A stretch of 64,000 nucleotides of DNA from assembly GCF_039503195.1 (NCBI RefSeq), contig NZ_JBCJKP010000001.1, forward strand, positions 9,486,001 through 9,550,000. The letters are read 5' to 3'. The translations under genes were made by a program, and so were the position numbers. The DNA comes from Streptomyces mirabilis (lineage in GTDB: Bacteria; Actinomycetota; Actinomycetes; Streptomycetales; Streptomycetaceae). Shown piece by piece: positions 7,983 to 17,810 of the stretch. How positions within the stretch are numbered: position 1 is the stretch's first letter; every line of letters starts with the position of its first letter. The notes below the pieces were generated by a model that worked only from the letters and a program-made list of their open reading frames with translations, had not been told where the DNA came from and searched no databases.

Positions 7983-9116
7983 ATGAAGACATTCGTGCAT
8001 CGGGGACAGATCACCAAGGTGGTCTTCGGCAGCGGTACACGCAGCCGTATTCCCGAAGAGGCCGATGCTCTCGGATGCCGTCGTGTGCTCATCCTGTGCA
8101 CACCTGGTCAAGTGGACCAGGCAGCGGAGGTGCGCGACCTGCTGGGTGCGGCAGCCGTGGGAACGTTCGCCGAAGCTGCCCCGCACACCCCCATCGAGGT
8201 CACGCACCAGGCGGTCGCGTACGCCAGATCCGTGGAAGCGGACTCCGTGCTCGCCATCGGCGGCGGATCGACCATCGGCCTGGGCAAGGCGATCGCCGTG
8301 CGGACCGGTCTTCCGCAGCTGGCGCTGCCCACCACCTATGCGGGCTCGGAGATGACGCCGATCCTCGGAGAGACCGAAGGCCGCAGGAAGACGACCCGGC
8401 GGCTGCCGGAAGCGCTGCTCAGGACGGTGGTCTACGACGTCGACCTGACGCTCACGCTTCCGGCGGCGATATCGGTGGTCAGCGGCATCAACGCGATGGC
8501 GCACGCCGTGGAGGCCCTCTACGCACAGGACCGGGACCCGGTCGCCTTCCTGATGGCCGGTGAAGCGCTCGACTCCCTCACCCGATCCCTTCCGGTCATC
8601 GCGCGACGTCCGGACGACGGCGAGGCACGGGCGGATGCGCTGTACGGGGCGTGGCTGGCGGGCACGTGCCTCGGCACGGTGGGCATGGCCCTGCACCACA
8701 AGGTGTGCCACGTGCTGGGCGGCACATTCGGCCTTCCGCACGCCGAAACCCACACAGTCGTCCTGCCGCACGTGGCCGCCTACAACGGGCCGGCGGCCCC
8801 CGAAGCCATGGCACGCGTCACGCAGGCGCTGCCGGCGGACGACGCCGCGAGCGGTCTCTTCGACTTCGCCGGGAGGCTCGGTGCCCCCAGGGCACTGCGA
8901 GACCTCGGCATGCCCGAATCGGGGATCGAGCAGGCGGCCGAACTCATCGTGCGGGACGGCTACTGGAATCCGCGCCCAGTCGACCGGGCAGCTGTCCGCG
9001 CCTTCCTGACCCGCGCCTGGGCCGGGGAGATGCCGCGGACGCCGCCGGGCAACGACCATCCCCAGACCGACTCCGTCATCGAACCCTCGACCACCACGGG
9101 AGCACGCCATGCGTGA
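7983..9116 (+). CDS. Maleylacetate reductase
   Basis: 377 residues, member of the iron-type alcohol dehydrogenase superfamily in its maleylacetate reductase branch. It reduces maleylacetate to 3-oxoadipate with NAD(P)H. Visible: N-terminal VVFGSGTR, nucleotide-binding SVLAIGGGSTIGLGKAIA, the substrate-loop signature LPTTYAGSEMTPILGETEGRRKTT typical of this branch, and the late HHKVCHVLGG and LPHAETH histidines. A GAGGAAA ribosome site precedes ATG 7983. It overlaps the dioxygenase gene by eight bases, so the two are co-translated. The product feeds PcaIJF, encoded divergently. Confidence 0.92.
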   Translation: MKTFVHRGQITKVVFGSGTRSRIPEEADALGCRRVLILCTPGQVDQAAEVRDLLGAAAVGTFAEAAPHTPIEVTHQAVAYARSVEADSVLAIGGGSTIGLGKAIAVRTGLPQLALPTTYAGSEMTPILGETEGRRKTTRRLPEALLRTVVYDVDLTLTLPAAISVVSGINAMAHAVEALYAQDRDPVAFLMAGEALDSLTRSLPVIARRPDDGEARADALYGAWLAGTCLGTVGMALHHKVCHVLGGTFGLPHAETHTVVLPHVAAYNGPAAPEAMARVTQALPADDAASGLFDFAGRLGAPRALRDLGMPESGIEQAAELIVRDGYWNPRPVDRAAVRAFLTRAWAGEMPRTPPGNDHPQTDSVIEPSTTTGARHA

Positions 9117-9978
9117 TCTGACCAGCGACACCATCACCGAGGCCGTGATCGCGACCATGCGGGACACCAAGGACTCCCGCCTCGCGGAGATCCTGGAATC
9201 ACTGGTGCGGCACCTCCACTCCTTCATCCGTGACGTCGAACTCACGGAGGAGGAGTGGGCCCGGGGAGTGGACTTCCTGACACGCACCGGGCAGATGTGC
9301 ACACCGACGCGCCAGGAATTCATCCTGCTGTCCGACGTGTTGGGCATCACCATGCTGGTCGACGCCCTGGGTAACCGACGCCCCGCCGAAGCCACCCAGA
9401 ACAGCGTCCTGGGCCCCTTCTTCAGGGAAGACAGGCCGCAGCACACCGACGCCGCCGACATCTCCGCAGGCCTGCCCGGCACCCCGCTGTTCTTCGAGGG
9501 ACGGGTCGTCAACCGTGAGGGAGCGCCGGTGACCGGCGCCGCGGTGGATGTCTGGCACAGCGACTCCGAGGGCCATTACGACGTGGATGTGCCCGGCCAG
9601 GTCGACACGGCCATGCGCGCGCTGTTCCGGACCGACGAGAGAGGACACTTCAGCTTCCGTTCCATCCGCCCGTCCAGCTACCCGATACCCGCTGACGGCC
9701 CGGTCGGCGAACTCTTGAGCGCGACCAGCAGGTCGCCCATGCGTCCCGCCCATGTGCACCTGCTGATCAATGCTCCGGGATTCCAGCGCGTGACCAGCAT
9801 GCTGTTCCCTTCGGACGATCCGTACCTGGACACCGATCCGGTGTTCGGAGTCAAGGAGTCGCTGGTCGGGTCCTACGACACTTACGCGGCCGACGCCGGG
9901 CCCTGCCGCGGGCTGACCGACGTGCCCTACACCCTGCTGCGCCACACCTTCGTCCTCGAACCCCTGCCCGCGGACTGA
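9109..9978 (+). CDS. Hydroxyquinol 1,2-dioxygenase (intradiol, Fe(III))
   Basis: 289 residues. Cleaves 1,2,4-trihydroxybenzene to maleylacetate. The four iron ligands are visible: Tyr157 (GHYDV), Tyr191 (SSYPIP), His215 and His217 (RPAHVHL), with the spacing of catechol-type intradiol enzymes. The N-terminal helical dimer domain (RDTKDSRLAEILESLVRHLHSF) is complete. Its partner maleylacetate reductase overlaps the start, which favours hydroxyquinol over catechol or chlorocatechol as substrate because no cycloisomerase is present. Confidence 0.92.
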   Translation: MRDLTSDTITEAVIATMRDTKDSRLAEILESLVRHLHSFIRDVELTEEEWARGVDFLTRTGQMCTPTRQEFILLSDVLGITMLVDALGNRRPAEATQNSVLGPFFREDRPQHTDAADISAGLPGTPLFFEGRVVNREGAPVTGAAVDVWHSDSEGHYDVDVPGQVDTAMRALFRTDERGHFSFRSIRPSSYPIPADGPVGELLSATSRSPMRPAHVHLLINAPGFQRVTSMLFPSDDPYLDTDPVFGVKESLVGSYDTYAADAGPCRGLTDVPYTLLRHTFVLEPLPAD

Positions 9979-10283
9979 GAGCGAAGGAGCCCGGAGTGCC
10001 GCCGCCCGCGGACTTCCGACGCCTGGCCGACCGGCTGCGCCGATGAGCCGGCAGCCCGTGACAACCCCCGGTACCGGGCCGGCCCGCAACTCTGCCCCGA
10101 ACTCGGCGAAGCGCGATCCGTCCACCACGTGCGCGACGACCTCGCGTACGTCATGGGGCAGCCGCCCGCCTTCCTGCCCCGCTCGAACGACATGCCCGCC
10201 AACCCACCCGTCGGGGCGGTGAGTTCACCCCGTGACCTGCGCAACAGGCCGACGCTCTTCCCGACTTTCACGGAGGTCCTCCG
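9979..10283. other. Gap with a possible small coding relic
   Basis: About 300 bases between the dioxygenase and flavin reductase genes. A plus-strand frame from about 10068 to the stop at 10282 contains VHHVRDDLAYVMGQPPAFLP, which has coding-like composition but no start site and no family I recognise. The ribosome site of the reductase (GGAGGTCCTCCG) is at its end. Confidence 0.3.
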
Positions 10284-10772
10284 ATGACCGAAACCCTTGA
10301 CATGACAGTCGATTTCCGAGCCACGATGAGCCGGCTCGTCACGGGTGTCAGCGTGATCACCACGTGCTCCGGAAGCACACCCATCGGCATGACGGCGAGC
10401 GCCGTGTCCGCCCTCTCCCTCGACCCGCTCCAGCTGCTCGTATGCATCGGCAACCACCTGTACACGCGGACCGCGATCGCGGCGTACGGCCGCTTCGCCG
10501 TCAATGTGCTCGGCGAGGACAGCGAGCACCTGGCGCGGAACTTCGCCGCGTCCAAAGCGGACAAGTTCGCGGGCGTCGAGACCTTCGACGACCACGGCGT
10601 GCCGGTGTTGAAGGACGCCATCGCGGCTGTCGTGTGCGACGTCGCCGAGGCGCTCCCCGGCGGCGATCACACCATCTTCGTGGGCGACGTCCGCCAATGG
10701 GCACACAAGGCGGACTGCCGACCGCTGGTCCACTTCGCGGGCGGCTTCGGCGCACTCAGGGCTCCGCACTAG
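10284..10772 (+). CDS. Flavin reductase (HpaC/TcpX-type) component of a two-component monooxygenase
   Basis: 162 residues, usual for the flavin-reductase-like family. It reduces FMN or FAD with NAD(P)H and hands free reduced flavin to a monooxygenase. Seen: MSRLVTGVSVITT, IGMTASAVSALSLDPLQLLVC, FAVNVLGEDSEHLARNFA and the C-terminal GDVRQW with PLVHFAGGFGAL, all standard signatures. Start ATG 10284 has a strong GGAGG site. Its natural partner is the HpaB-like oxygenase at 13145-14659, separated by a regulator gene on the other strand. Confidence 0.9.
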   Translation: MTETLDMTVDFRATMSRLVTGVSVITTCSGSTPIGMTASAVSALSLDPLQLLVCIGNHLYTRTAIAAYGRFAVNVLGEDSEHLARNFAASKADKFAGVETFDDHGVPVLKDAIAAVVCDVAEALPGGDHTIFVGDVRQWAHKADCRPLVHFAGGFGALRAPH

Positions 10773-10860
10773 TCCTGGAGGCAGCGGTTCGAAGGAGGCC
10801 GCCGCCAGGCCCGTGACCGGCCGCCGCCACCCCCGATGTCCGGCTCCTGCGAGGTGAGCC

Positions 10861-13125
10861 ATGGCCGTCGGGGGCTCCGCCCGTCCCGACGACTCCACGG
10901 AAAGTGCCATGACCAGCTCCGTTGCGACATTCAAGCTGCATCCTCCGGCCCAGCCCCCGCATCTGCTGACACGCCCGCGTCTACTGCGCCGGCTTGAGAC
11001 GGCGACCGAGCCCGTGGTGCTGCTCTCCGCGCCGGCCGGCGCCGGGAAAACGGTGCTCCTGACCGAGTGGTCGCAGGGCTTGGCGGCCCGCGGAGAGTGC
11101 GCCTGGCTCAGCCTGGACGCGTATGACAACGCCCCGGACCGGCTCTGGTCCTGCATCCTGCGAGCGGTGCACCACGCACGACCGAACCTGCCCGGCCGCC
11201 TCGACAGCGATGGGTGGACGGTGGACGCATGGCTCGAGGAGATCCTGCCGGGCCTGGTGACCGGACCGGGCGGGGAGGGACCGCTCACACTGATCCTCGA
11301 CGGGCTGGAATCCATCACGGACGCCGACGCAGTGCGCAGCCTGGCGGACTTCCTGACAAGGCTTCCCCACGGTTTCCGCGTCGTTCTGTCGACCCGGCAC
11401 ATTCCCGGAAGCCCCCTTCCGACCCTGCGCGCGCGGGGTCTGACCGCCGAACTCGACCAGCACGACCTGGCCTTCACCCCTGAGGAAGCACAGGCAGTGC
11501 TCACCGGTCTCCTCGGGTCCGCTCCGACCGCGGACGCTTCGAGCGCGCTGTACGAGGCCACCGAGGGATGGGCGGCGGGGCTGTGCATCATGGGGCGCGC
11601 CCTCACCCGCTCGGCGAACGAGGCCGACACGGAAGGCAACCTGGCCCGCGGCAGGCAGGCGGTCACCGAGTATCTGGCCACCGAGGTGCTCTATCGGCTC
11701 ACCACCGAACAGCGCCGGTTCCTGCTGCGTACCAGTGTGCTCGACGAGCTGAGCGCCGGGCCGTGCCAGGCCCTGGCCGGGGACCGGGCGGGCGTACTGC
11801 TGCGCGAGCTCGTACGGACCGTGCAACTGCTCGTGCCCGCCGCCGATCCGTCGGCGTACCGGCATCACCGGGCACTGGCTTCGCTGCTGTCCGACGTCCT
11901 TGAGTCCGAAGGGTCCGACACCGTCGTGTCCCTGCACCGGTCGGCGGCTCAGTGGTACTCCCGGCAGGGGGAGACGACCGCGGCCGTACGGCACTGGACG
12001 CTGGGCGGCGATGAGCCCGCGGCCGTCGCGTCGGTCCTCGACGGCTGGGAGAAGGCGATCTCGGCGGGCCGTGGTGCGCAGGTCTCGCACTGGCTGGATC
12101 TCCTGCCGCCCCGCACGGTCGCCGCCGACGCGAGGCTGTGCGTCGTGGCGGCGATGGCGGCTCTCTCAGGAGGCGCCCCGGAAACGGCCCGGCGCTGGCT
12201 GGATGTGGCCCAGCTCAGGCAGACGGGACTGGAGACGGTCGGCGAAGGCGGCACCGTGTCCGACGCCGCAGCCGTCGCTCAGGTCGTGGCCTGCTGTCTG
12301 AAGGGGGAGGTGCTGACCGCCGGCCGTCTCGGCGAAGCCGCCGTCGCCGCCACCCTGCCGCTGACTGCCTGGCGTGCCCTGGCCTGTACGGCCCGCGGTG
12401 CCGCGCTGCTCTGGACCTGCCGGTACGAGGAGGCGGAGGCGCTGCTCGGCGAGGCGACCCGTGATGCGCATGCCGCCGGGCACGGCCTGGCGCTCGTCCG
12501 CGCGCTGGGGCTGCGGGTGGTGTGTGCGCTCCTGGCCGGACGGCACGAACTGGCACGCATTCTCAGTGACGAGGCCCTCGAGGCAGTCGCGTCGGTCGGC
12601 CTGGGCCGGCACTTCGTCTCTGTGCCCGCCTACATCGGCCGGGCCGGCCTGCTCCTCGAAGAGGGACGGACCGAGGAGGCCGAACGGGTTCTGGCCGGCG
12701 CGGAAGCGGTGCTGGCGGGCTCGCCCCGGACGGAAAGCGAACCCCACGTGCGCGCCTTGTGCCACTTCACGCGGTCGCGGCTTGAGAGCGCGCGGCGCAA
12801 CACGGACGCGGCGCGAGAGGCCCGCGAGGCGGCCGGGCGGGCGGCGGCCCGGTGCGAGTCGCCCGGGGTGCTGACGGACCTGCTCGCCCGAGCAGGCGAG
12901 GACACGGTGGTGGTTCCGGCCGCCCCCCGCCCCCAGGACCTGTCGGTGGGGGAGCGGCGGGTGCTCCGGGCCCTGTGCGGTCCGCTGACGCTGCGTGAGA
13001 TCGCTTCCGAGTTCTATGTGTCCCACAACACCGTCAAGACACAGGTACGGGCGATCTTCCGCAAACTCGGCGCGCACGACAGGGGCGGAGCGGTCGCCAG
13101 GGCCCGGGAGTGCGGTGTGCTCTGA
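10861..13125 (+). CDS. LuxR-family transcriptional activator, MalT/LAL type (754 aa)
   Basis: Large ATP-dependent activator: Walker A APAGAGKT at 57-64, Walker B in LTLILDGLE near 145, a long helical TPR-like sensor region, and a C-terminal LuxR helix-turn-helix (LSVGERRVLRALC through LREIASEFYVSHNTVKTQVRAIFRKL). A GAGGTGAG site precedes ATG 10861; ATG 10909 is an alternative start. It sits between the flavin reductase and its oxygenase and converges with the latter, so it is the likely activator of the hydroxyquinol genes. Effector unknown. Confidence 0.88.
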   Translation: MAVGGSARPDDSTESAMTSSVATFKLHPPAQPPHLLTRPRLLRRLETATEPVVLLSAPAGAGKTVLLTEWSQGLAARGECAWLSLDAYDNAPDRLWSCILRAVHHARPNLPGRLDSDGWTVDAWLEEILPGLVTGPGGEGPLTLILDGLESITDADAVRSLADFLTRLPHGFRVVLSTRHIPGSPLPTLRARGLTAELDQHDLAFTPEEAQAVLTGLLGSAPTADASSALYEATEGWAAGLCIMGRALTRSANEADTEGNLARGRQAVTEYLATEVLYRLTTEQRRFLLRTSVLDELSAGPCQALAGDRAGVLLRELVRTVQLLVPAADPSAYRHHRALASLLSDVLESEGSDTVVSLHRSAAQWYSRQGETTAAVRHWTLGGDEPAAVASVLDGWEKAISAGRGAQVSHWLDLLPPRTVAADARLCVVAAMAALSGGAPETARRWLDVAQLRQTGLETVGEGGTVSDAAAVAQVVACCLKGEVLTAGRLGEAAVAATLPLTAWRALACTARGAALLWTCRYEEAEALLGEATRDAHAAGHGLALVRALGLRVVCALLAGRHELARILSDEALEAVASVGLGRHFVSVPAYIGRAGLLLEEGRTEEAERVLAGAEAVLAGSPRTESEPHVRALCHFTRSRLESARRNTDAAREAREAAGRAAARCESPGVLTDLLARAGEDTVVVPAAPRPQDLSVGERRVLRALCGPLTLREIASEFYVSHNTVKTQVRAIFRKLGAHDRGGAVARARECGVL

Positions 13126-13144
13126 CCCGGGCCCCGGCATCCTG

Positions 13145-14659
13145 CTAGGAGGCGTCCTGGCGTCGGGCGTAGTTCGCCTGAGCCTTGTACACGGTCTCCT
13201 CCTCGTCGCTCACGCTCTCGATGCCGCACACCTTGCGCGCGAGGTCCGCCATGCTGCCGCTCGGGGACATCTCGGCGCGCTTCATGGTGAGGCTGCGGAT
13301 GGCCAGCAGGGGCGTGCCGTTGAAGTTCTCGAAGGTGCTGATGCGGTCGCCCCAGTCGGACAGGAACATGTCGCGGATCACTCGGCTGATCTTCAGCCGG
13401 TCGTAGGGCCTGCCGACCGGTCCGGTCTGCAGCGCCTCCAGCCACGGCCGCAGTTCGGGCTGCTGCCACTGCCCCTCGGTGGGGTAGATGAGCGCGGCAC
13501 GACCGGACAGGTCGAGAAGCTCGTGGACCATGTCGGTGATGTGCTCGATGTAGTACGCCCGCCCGAAGTCGAACATCAGGACGTTCGGCTTGAAGATGCC
13601 GCCGGGAGTGAAGAACCCTTCGTCCTCCGAACCGACCGTATGCGCCTTGAGCGTCTGGTGGAAGCCGGCGAACCGGGCGACGCGGGCCTGGACAGGCGGC
13701 AGCTGGTACGTGCCGATGTGCTCGGTGATCAGCAGGGCCAGGCCGAGCATCAGCTCGGCCTTCACCATCGCACGCACCAGCGAGTGGTAGTGCAGCCAGT
13801 CGAAGACACGCTGCGGGTACAGCGACGCGTGCTGGGGGTTACCGATGTGGAAGACACGGTTCCAGGGGATGAGGACGTCCTCGAACACGATGACACTGTC
13901 CAGCTCGTCACCCTGCGAGGCGAGCGGGTGCTCCACCTCCTCACCGTCGCGTACGTTGCTCTCCCGGCAGATGATGGTGACCCCGGGAGTGTCGGGCTTC
14001 ACCGCCCCGTAGATGATCTGTTCCGAGACGATCCCGGGACGGTAGAAGACGCCTATGTGGATCCAGTCCCCGAAGGCCGCGCCGGTACTGATCGCCTTCA
14101 CGCCCCGCACGGTGATGCCCTCGTCCGAGGTGGCGACCACCCGCAGCGCAGGCGACTCGGCCTGTGCGGAATCGCGCGAGCGGTCCGCCTGCGGGTCGAC
14201 GAACGCCGGCGTCGCGTTGAGGTCGCCGTCCCGCACCACGTTCCAGAAGTCGAGGATCCCCTCGGTGAGGTCCCTCCCGTCGGTCCCGACGGACTGGCTG
14301 CTCCAGGGCTCCGGGTCGTCGATGTAGGTGAGCAGGACGTAGTTGTTGACATCCGGTGTGCGCGGGATCGCCCCGCCGCCGAGTTCCCGCTGCACCGTCT
14401 CCAGGTAGTGCCGCTTACGCCGCAGGTCATCCTTGGAGCGGTGCTGGAACCATGTCATGGACCGCCGGACGCCACCCTCGTCCACGAACGTCATGACGTC
14501 CTGGAGGTCCGGGCGGTGGTGCAGGTCGTAGAAGGCCGCGAGGCTCTGGGCGTACGCCCTGGTCTTCGGGTGCGTGGCCACGTTGTCGACGAGTTCGTCA
14601 CCCACCCACACCGTGCGGCCGTCGTTCAGCGCTGCCAGGTATTCCTTGCCTGTACGCAC
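13145..14659 (-). CDS. HpaB-family FADH2-dependent phenol monooxygenase (oxygenase component)
   Basis: 504 residues from GTG 14659, with GAGGAG six bases upstream; the open frame beyond is a read-through. The acyl-CoA-dehydrogenase-like fold of 4-hydroxyphenylacetate 3-hydroxylase and chlorophenol/nitrophenol oxygenases is evident: VRTGKEYLAALNDGR start, DLNATPAFVDPQADRSRD, AFGDWIHIGVF, VFEDVLIPWNRVFH, and a C-terminal DRISTFENFNGTPLL. Together with the reductase at 10284 and hydroxyquinol dioxygenase it probably makes hydroxyquinol from resorcinol, 4-nitrophenol or a chlorinated phenol; the sequence alone does not decide. Its promoter region is shared with the divergent LAL gene. Confidence 0.88.
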   Translation of the reverse strand: MRTGKEYLAALNDGRTVWVGDELVDNVATHPKTRAYAQSLAAFYDLHHRPDLQDVMTFVDEGGVRRSMTWFQHRSKDDLRRKRHYLETVQRELGGGAIPRTPDVNNYVLLTYIDDPEPWSSQSVGTDGRDLTEGILDFWNVVRDGDLNATPAFVDPQADRSRDSAQAESPALRVVATSDEGITVRGVKAISTGAAFGDWIHIGVFYRPGIVSEQIIYGAVKPDTPGVTIICRESNVRDGEEVEHPLASQGDELDSVIVFEDVLIPWNRVFHIGNPQHASLYPQRVFDWLHYHSLVRAMVKAELMLGLALLITEHIGTYQLPPVQARVARFAGFHQTLKAHTVGSEDEGFFTPGGIFKPNVLMFDFGRAYYIEHITDMVHELLDLSGRAALIYPTEGQWQQPELRPWLEALQTGPVGRPYDRLKISRVIRDMFLSDWGDRISTFENFNGTPLLAIRSLTMKRAEMSPSGSMADLARKVCGIESVSDEEETVYKAQANYARRQDAS

Positions 14660-14818
14660 GTCGTGCTCCTCTCCAGGGGCAAGAGATCCGGATGGCACGG
14701 AGCATGCGTCGCGACAGGGTGACAAGACGGCGCACAGCCGGCAATCACCCGGGTGAAAGCGGCGATCACCGGGAAACCGGCGTTGAGGGCGGATACGGCC
14801 GTGAGCCATGCTTGCCCC

Positions 14819-17716
14819 ATGAGCAGCACAGACCCCGCCGACGACCAGGCAGGCGGGCGTGGGAACCAGGCCATGACCGGTCTGCGCCTGCGGGGACGGG
14901 ACCGCGAGATCACGGCTGTCCGTGAAGCCCTGGACACGGTACGTGGCGGACGGGGCGCCTGCGTGGTCGTGGAAGGCACGCCTGGCGTCGGCAAGAGCCG
15001 GCTGCTCGCGGAACTGGACGAGATGGCGCGGCGGTCCGGGTTCGACGTGGTGTCGGTACGGGCCGACGAGCTCGACCAGTACGCGGCAGGAGCCGCACTG
15101 CAGTCCGCCCTGCACTCCTCCGACGGTTCCCACCGAGCCGCCGCAGCCACCGACGACCAGCGGCTCTGGCTGCTGGACAGCATCACGGACGCTCTGGAGG
15201 ACCGGGCTCAGCACGCCCCGGTGGCCGTCCTCGTGGACGACGCGCAATGGGCGGACCCGGCCACCCTCTTCGTCCTCCGCACCCTGCCTGGACGACTGGC
15301 AGCCTCACGGATCCTGTGGGTGCTGGCCGTACGGTCGGACACCGAGCGACCGACCGTGGCCAGAGTGCGGGAGGACCTCGAACGCCTCGGAGCCCGATGG
15401 CTCACCCTCGGTCCCCTGCCCCAGCAGGAACTGCAGGACATCGCGGCCGACGTCCTCGGAGCGAGGCCCTCACCCGGCCTGGCCAGGCTCCTGCGAGCCG
15501 TCGCGGGCAATCCCTTCCTGGCGATCGAACTGGTGCGCGCGTTCGCCGACACGGATGCCGCCAAAATGGAGGCGGGCGAGGCGGGCCTCCTGCACGACGG
15601 CATCCCCGTCAGTTTCCGGCGGAGTATCGCCGCGCGCCTGGACCGGCTCCCGGACGATGCCGTACGCCTGCTCCAGATCGGGTCCGTCCTCGGCCGCGAA
15701 TTCGACCTCGGCACGGCCGCCCGCATGCTCGGCAGGCAGGTCGGCAGCCTGCTGTCGGGCGTCGAGGCCGCCCTGAACGCCGGTCTGCTCTCGGCCGACG
15801 GCCCGCGAGTCGCCTTCCGCCACGACCTCATCCGGCAGGCCGTCCTCGAGAACCTCCCTCTGGCCGTACGGACCGCTCTGCACCGGGAAGCGGCCGACAG
15901 CCTGCGCGGCATCGGAGCTCGATCGGCCGAGGTGGCCTGGCACGTCGTCATGTCGGGCGGCCCGGTCGACGACGATGCCGTGACCACGCTGACCACCGCC
16001 GTAAGGGAACTGTCGTCGTCGGCCCCCGACGCGGCTGCGGATCTGGCCCAGCGGGTCGCCGGACTGCTGCCCCCACACGATGGGCGCCGCATCACCCTGC
16101 TGACCGACGCCGCCGAGTACCTCGGCCGGACCCGCCGCGTCCACGAGGCGCTCGACCTGGTCGACACCACTCTGCCGGAAGGCCTCGAGCCACTGCAGGA
16201 GGCATACCTGCGCCTGGTGGCCGCCGAGATCCACCAGGCCGCCGGCGACGACGCCGCCGCGATGACACACCTCCAGCGGGCACTGGACCTTCCCGCGCTG
16301 CCGCCCGACTTGCGCATGCGGCTGCTGAAGACCAAGGCGACGGGCCACGTGTACCTCGGAGACATCACCGCTGCCGAGCAGACCGGCCCCTGGCTGGTCG
16401 AGGCCTCCTACCGCAGCCATGACCCGGCCGTCGTCGTCAGCGCCATGGTGTTCCAGTCGCAGACGTCCTTCTACCGCGGGCGCCTGGCCCGCGCCCTCGA
16501 ACTCGCCGAGGAAGCCACCCGGCGCGCCGGCACCCAGTCCGCCGCGCTCTACCTGCGGCCCCCGCGCATCCCGGCGCTGTGGCTGGCCACCGTGCTGACC
16601 GCCACCGACCGGCTCGCGGACACCGAGCGGGTCCTGCGGGAGGGACAGCGCGAAGCGGAAGCGCTGGGCCTGGGCTGGTCACTACCCCACTGGCATGCCG
16701 CCCGTGCCTGCGCACTCCTCGAACAGGGAGCGCTGGACGACGCGGCCGTGGAAGCCGAGTCCAGCCTGATGGTGGCGGGCGAACTCGAGATCACTCTGCC
16801 GAACCCGCAGGCCCGCTCCGTACTGGCATTGGTGGAGATCAGACGCGGTGACCTCGCCAAGGCCAAAGACCACCTCCGCGCCGCCGAAACCGGTTCCGGC
16901 ACGAACACGAGGCAGCGCTACGGCCCTTGGGTGTCTCTCGCGCGCGCCGGCCTCGCAGACGCGGAGGGCGAAGACGGCGAAGCGGCGGCGGCACTCTCGG
17001 CAAGCTTCCAAAGCCGTGAGCCGACGCGGCTGCTCGCCGTACCTCCGTCCCACTGGCCCGGGATCGTGCGCATCGCGCTCCGCGACAAGGACCCGTCGCT
17101 CGCGCAGGCCGTGTCCGGCGCACTGCGCAGCCTGACCGCACAGGACGAGAGCCGGCAGATCATCGGCGCAGTCCGCACCCACGTGGACGGCCTGCTCCAC
17201 CGCGACCCCCGCGCGCTGGCGTCCGCCATCACCGGCTACCGGAGCACCGGCAGGCCGCTGGCCCTGGCAGCGGCCTGCGAGGACCTCGGCGAGCTCATGG
17301 CGGCATCGGCCGACACGACGCCGGCGATCCCGTACTTCGAAGAAGCCGGCCGGCTGGCATCGGCCTCAGGAGCCGGGCGCGACCAGGAACGGATCAGGCG
17401 GCGCCTGCGTCGGCTCGGCGTGCGCACCGGTCCCGTGCGCAACCACACGGCCGGCCCCCAGGGGCTGGGGAGCCTGACCGAATCCGAGCGGAAACTGATC
17501 CCGCTCGTCGTCGAGGGCCTCACCAACCGGGCCATCGCCGACCGGCTCTACGTGTCCGTGCACACCGTCAACACACATATGAAGCACATCTTCGCCAAGC
17601 TCGGCATCAACTCGCGGGTCGAGCTGACCCGGCTGGCGATCGAGCGGGGCATCAGCGCCGACGGGGCCGACCGAGCGGCGTACCGACCGCAGGAAACGGC
17701 GGCAAGGATCCCTTGA
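14819..17716 (+). CDS. LuxR-family LAL regulator with AAA/TPR domains (about 965 aa)
   Basis: AAA-type NTPase domain near the N-terminus: GRDREI, then Walker A GTPGVGKS at about 53-60 and Walker B VAVLVDDAQWADP. A very long helical repeat region follows, then a C-terminal LuxR helix-turn-helix (SLTESERKLIPLVVEGLTNR, YVSVHTVNTHMKHIFAKLGI). The start is uncertain: the frame opens at GTG 14753, ATG 14819 is chosen, and ATG 14873 just before GLRLRGRDREI is also possible. None has a strong ribosome site. Divergent from the HpaB-like monooxygenase, which it probably controls. Confidence 0.85.
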   Translation: MSSTDPADDQAGGRGNQAMTGLRLRGRDREITAVREALDTVRGGRGACVVVEGTPGVGKSRLLAELDEMARRSGFDVVSVRADELDQYAAGAALQSALHSSDGSHRAAAATDDQRLWLLDSITDALEDRAQHAPVAVLVDDAQWADPATLFVLRTLPGRLAASRILWVLAVRSDTERPTVARVREDLERLGARWLTLGPLPQQELQDIAADVLGARPSPGLARLLRAVAGNPFLAIELVRAFADTDAAKMEAGEAGLLHDGIPVSFRRSIAARLDRLPDDAVRLLQIGSVLGREFDLGTAARMLGRQVGSLLSGVEAALNAGLLSADGPRVAFRHDLIRQAVLENLPLAVRTALHREAADSLRGIGARSAEVAWHVVMSGGPVDDDAVTTLTTAVRELSSSAPDAAADLAQRVAGLLPPHDGRRITLLTDAAEYLGRTRRVHEALDLVDTTLPEGLEPLQEAYLRLVAAEIHQAAGDDAAAMTHLQRALDLPALPPDLRMRLLKTKATGHVYLGDITAAEQTGPWLVEASYRSHDPAVVVSAMVFQSQTSFYRGRLARALELAEEATRRAGTQSAALYLRPPRIPALWLATVLTATDRLADTERVLREGQREAEALGLGWSLPHWHAARACALLEQGALDDAAVEAESSLMVAGELEITLPNPQARSVLALVEIRRGDLAKAKDHLRAAETGSGTNTRQRYGPWVSLARAGLADAEGEDGEAAAALSASFQSREPTRLLAVPPSHWPGIVRIALRDKDPSLAQAVSGALRSLTAQDESRQIIGAVRTHVDGLLHRDPRALASAITGYRSTGRPLALAAACEDLGELMAASADTTPAIPYFEEAGRLASASGAGRDQERIRRRLRRLGVRTGPVRNHTAGPQGLGSLTESERKLIPLVVEGLTNRAIADRLYVSVHTVNTHMKHIFAKLGINSRVELTRLAIERGISADGADRAAYRPQETAARIP

Positions 17717-17810
17717 ATGGGTGACGCCTGACTCCGGCACCACCGTGATGCTGGACGCAACGGCGTGGCCTTCGCCACGGCACCGCCATTCATCAGGAGG
17801 TGACCGCCTC

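Noticed and set aside
10068..10282. Small gene between the dioxygenase and flavin reductase
   Set aside because: Coding-like composition only; no start codon with a ribosome site and no family recognised, so listed as spacer.
12995..14722. 575-codon plus-strand frame opposite the HpaB-like gene
   Set aside because: Mirror of a strongly conserved gene on the minus strand; its translation has no recognisable motif.
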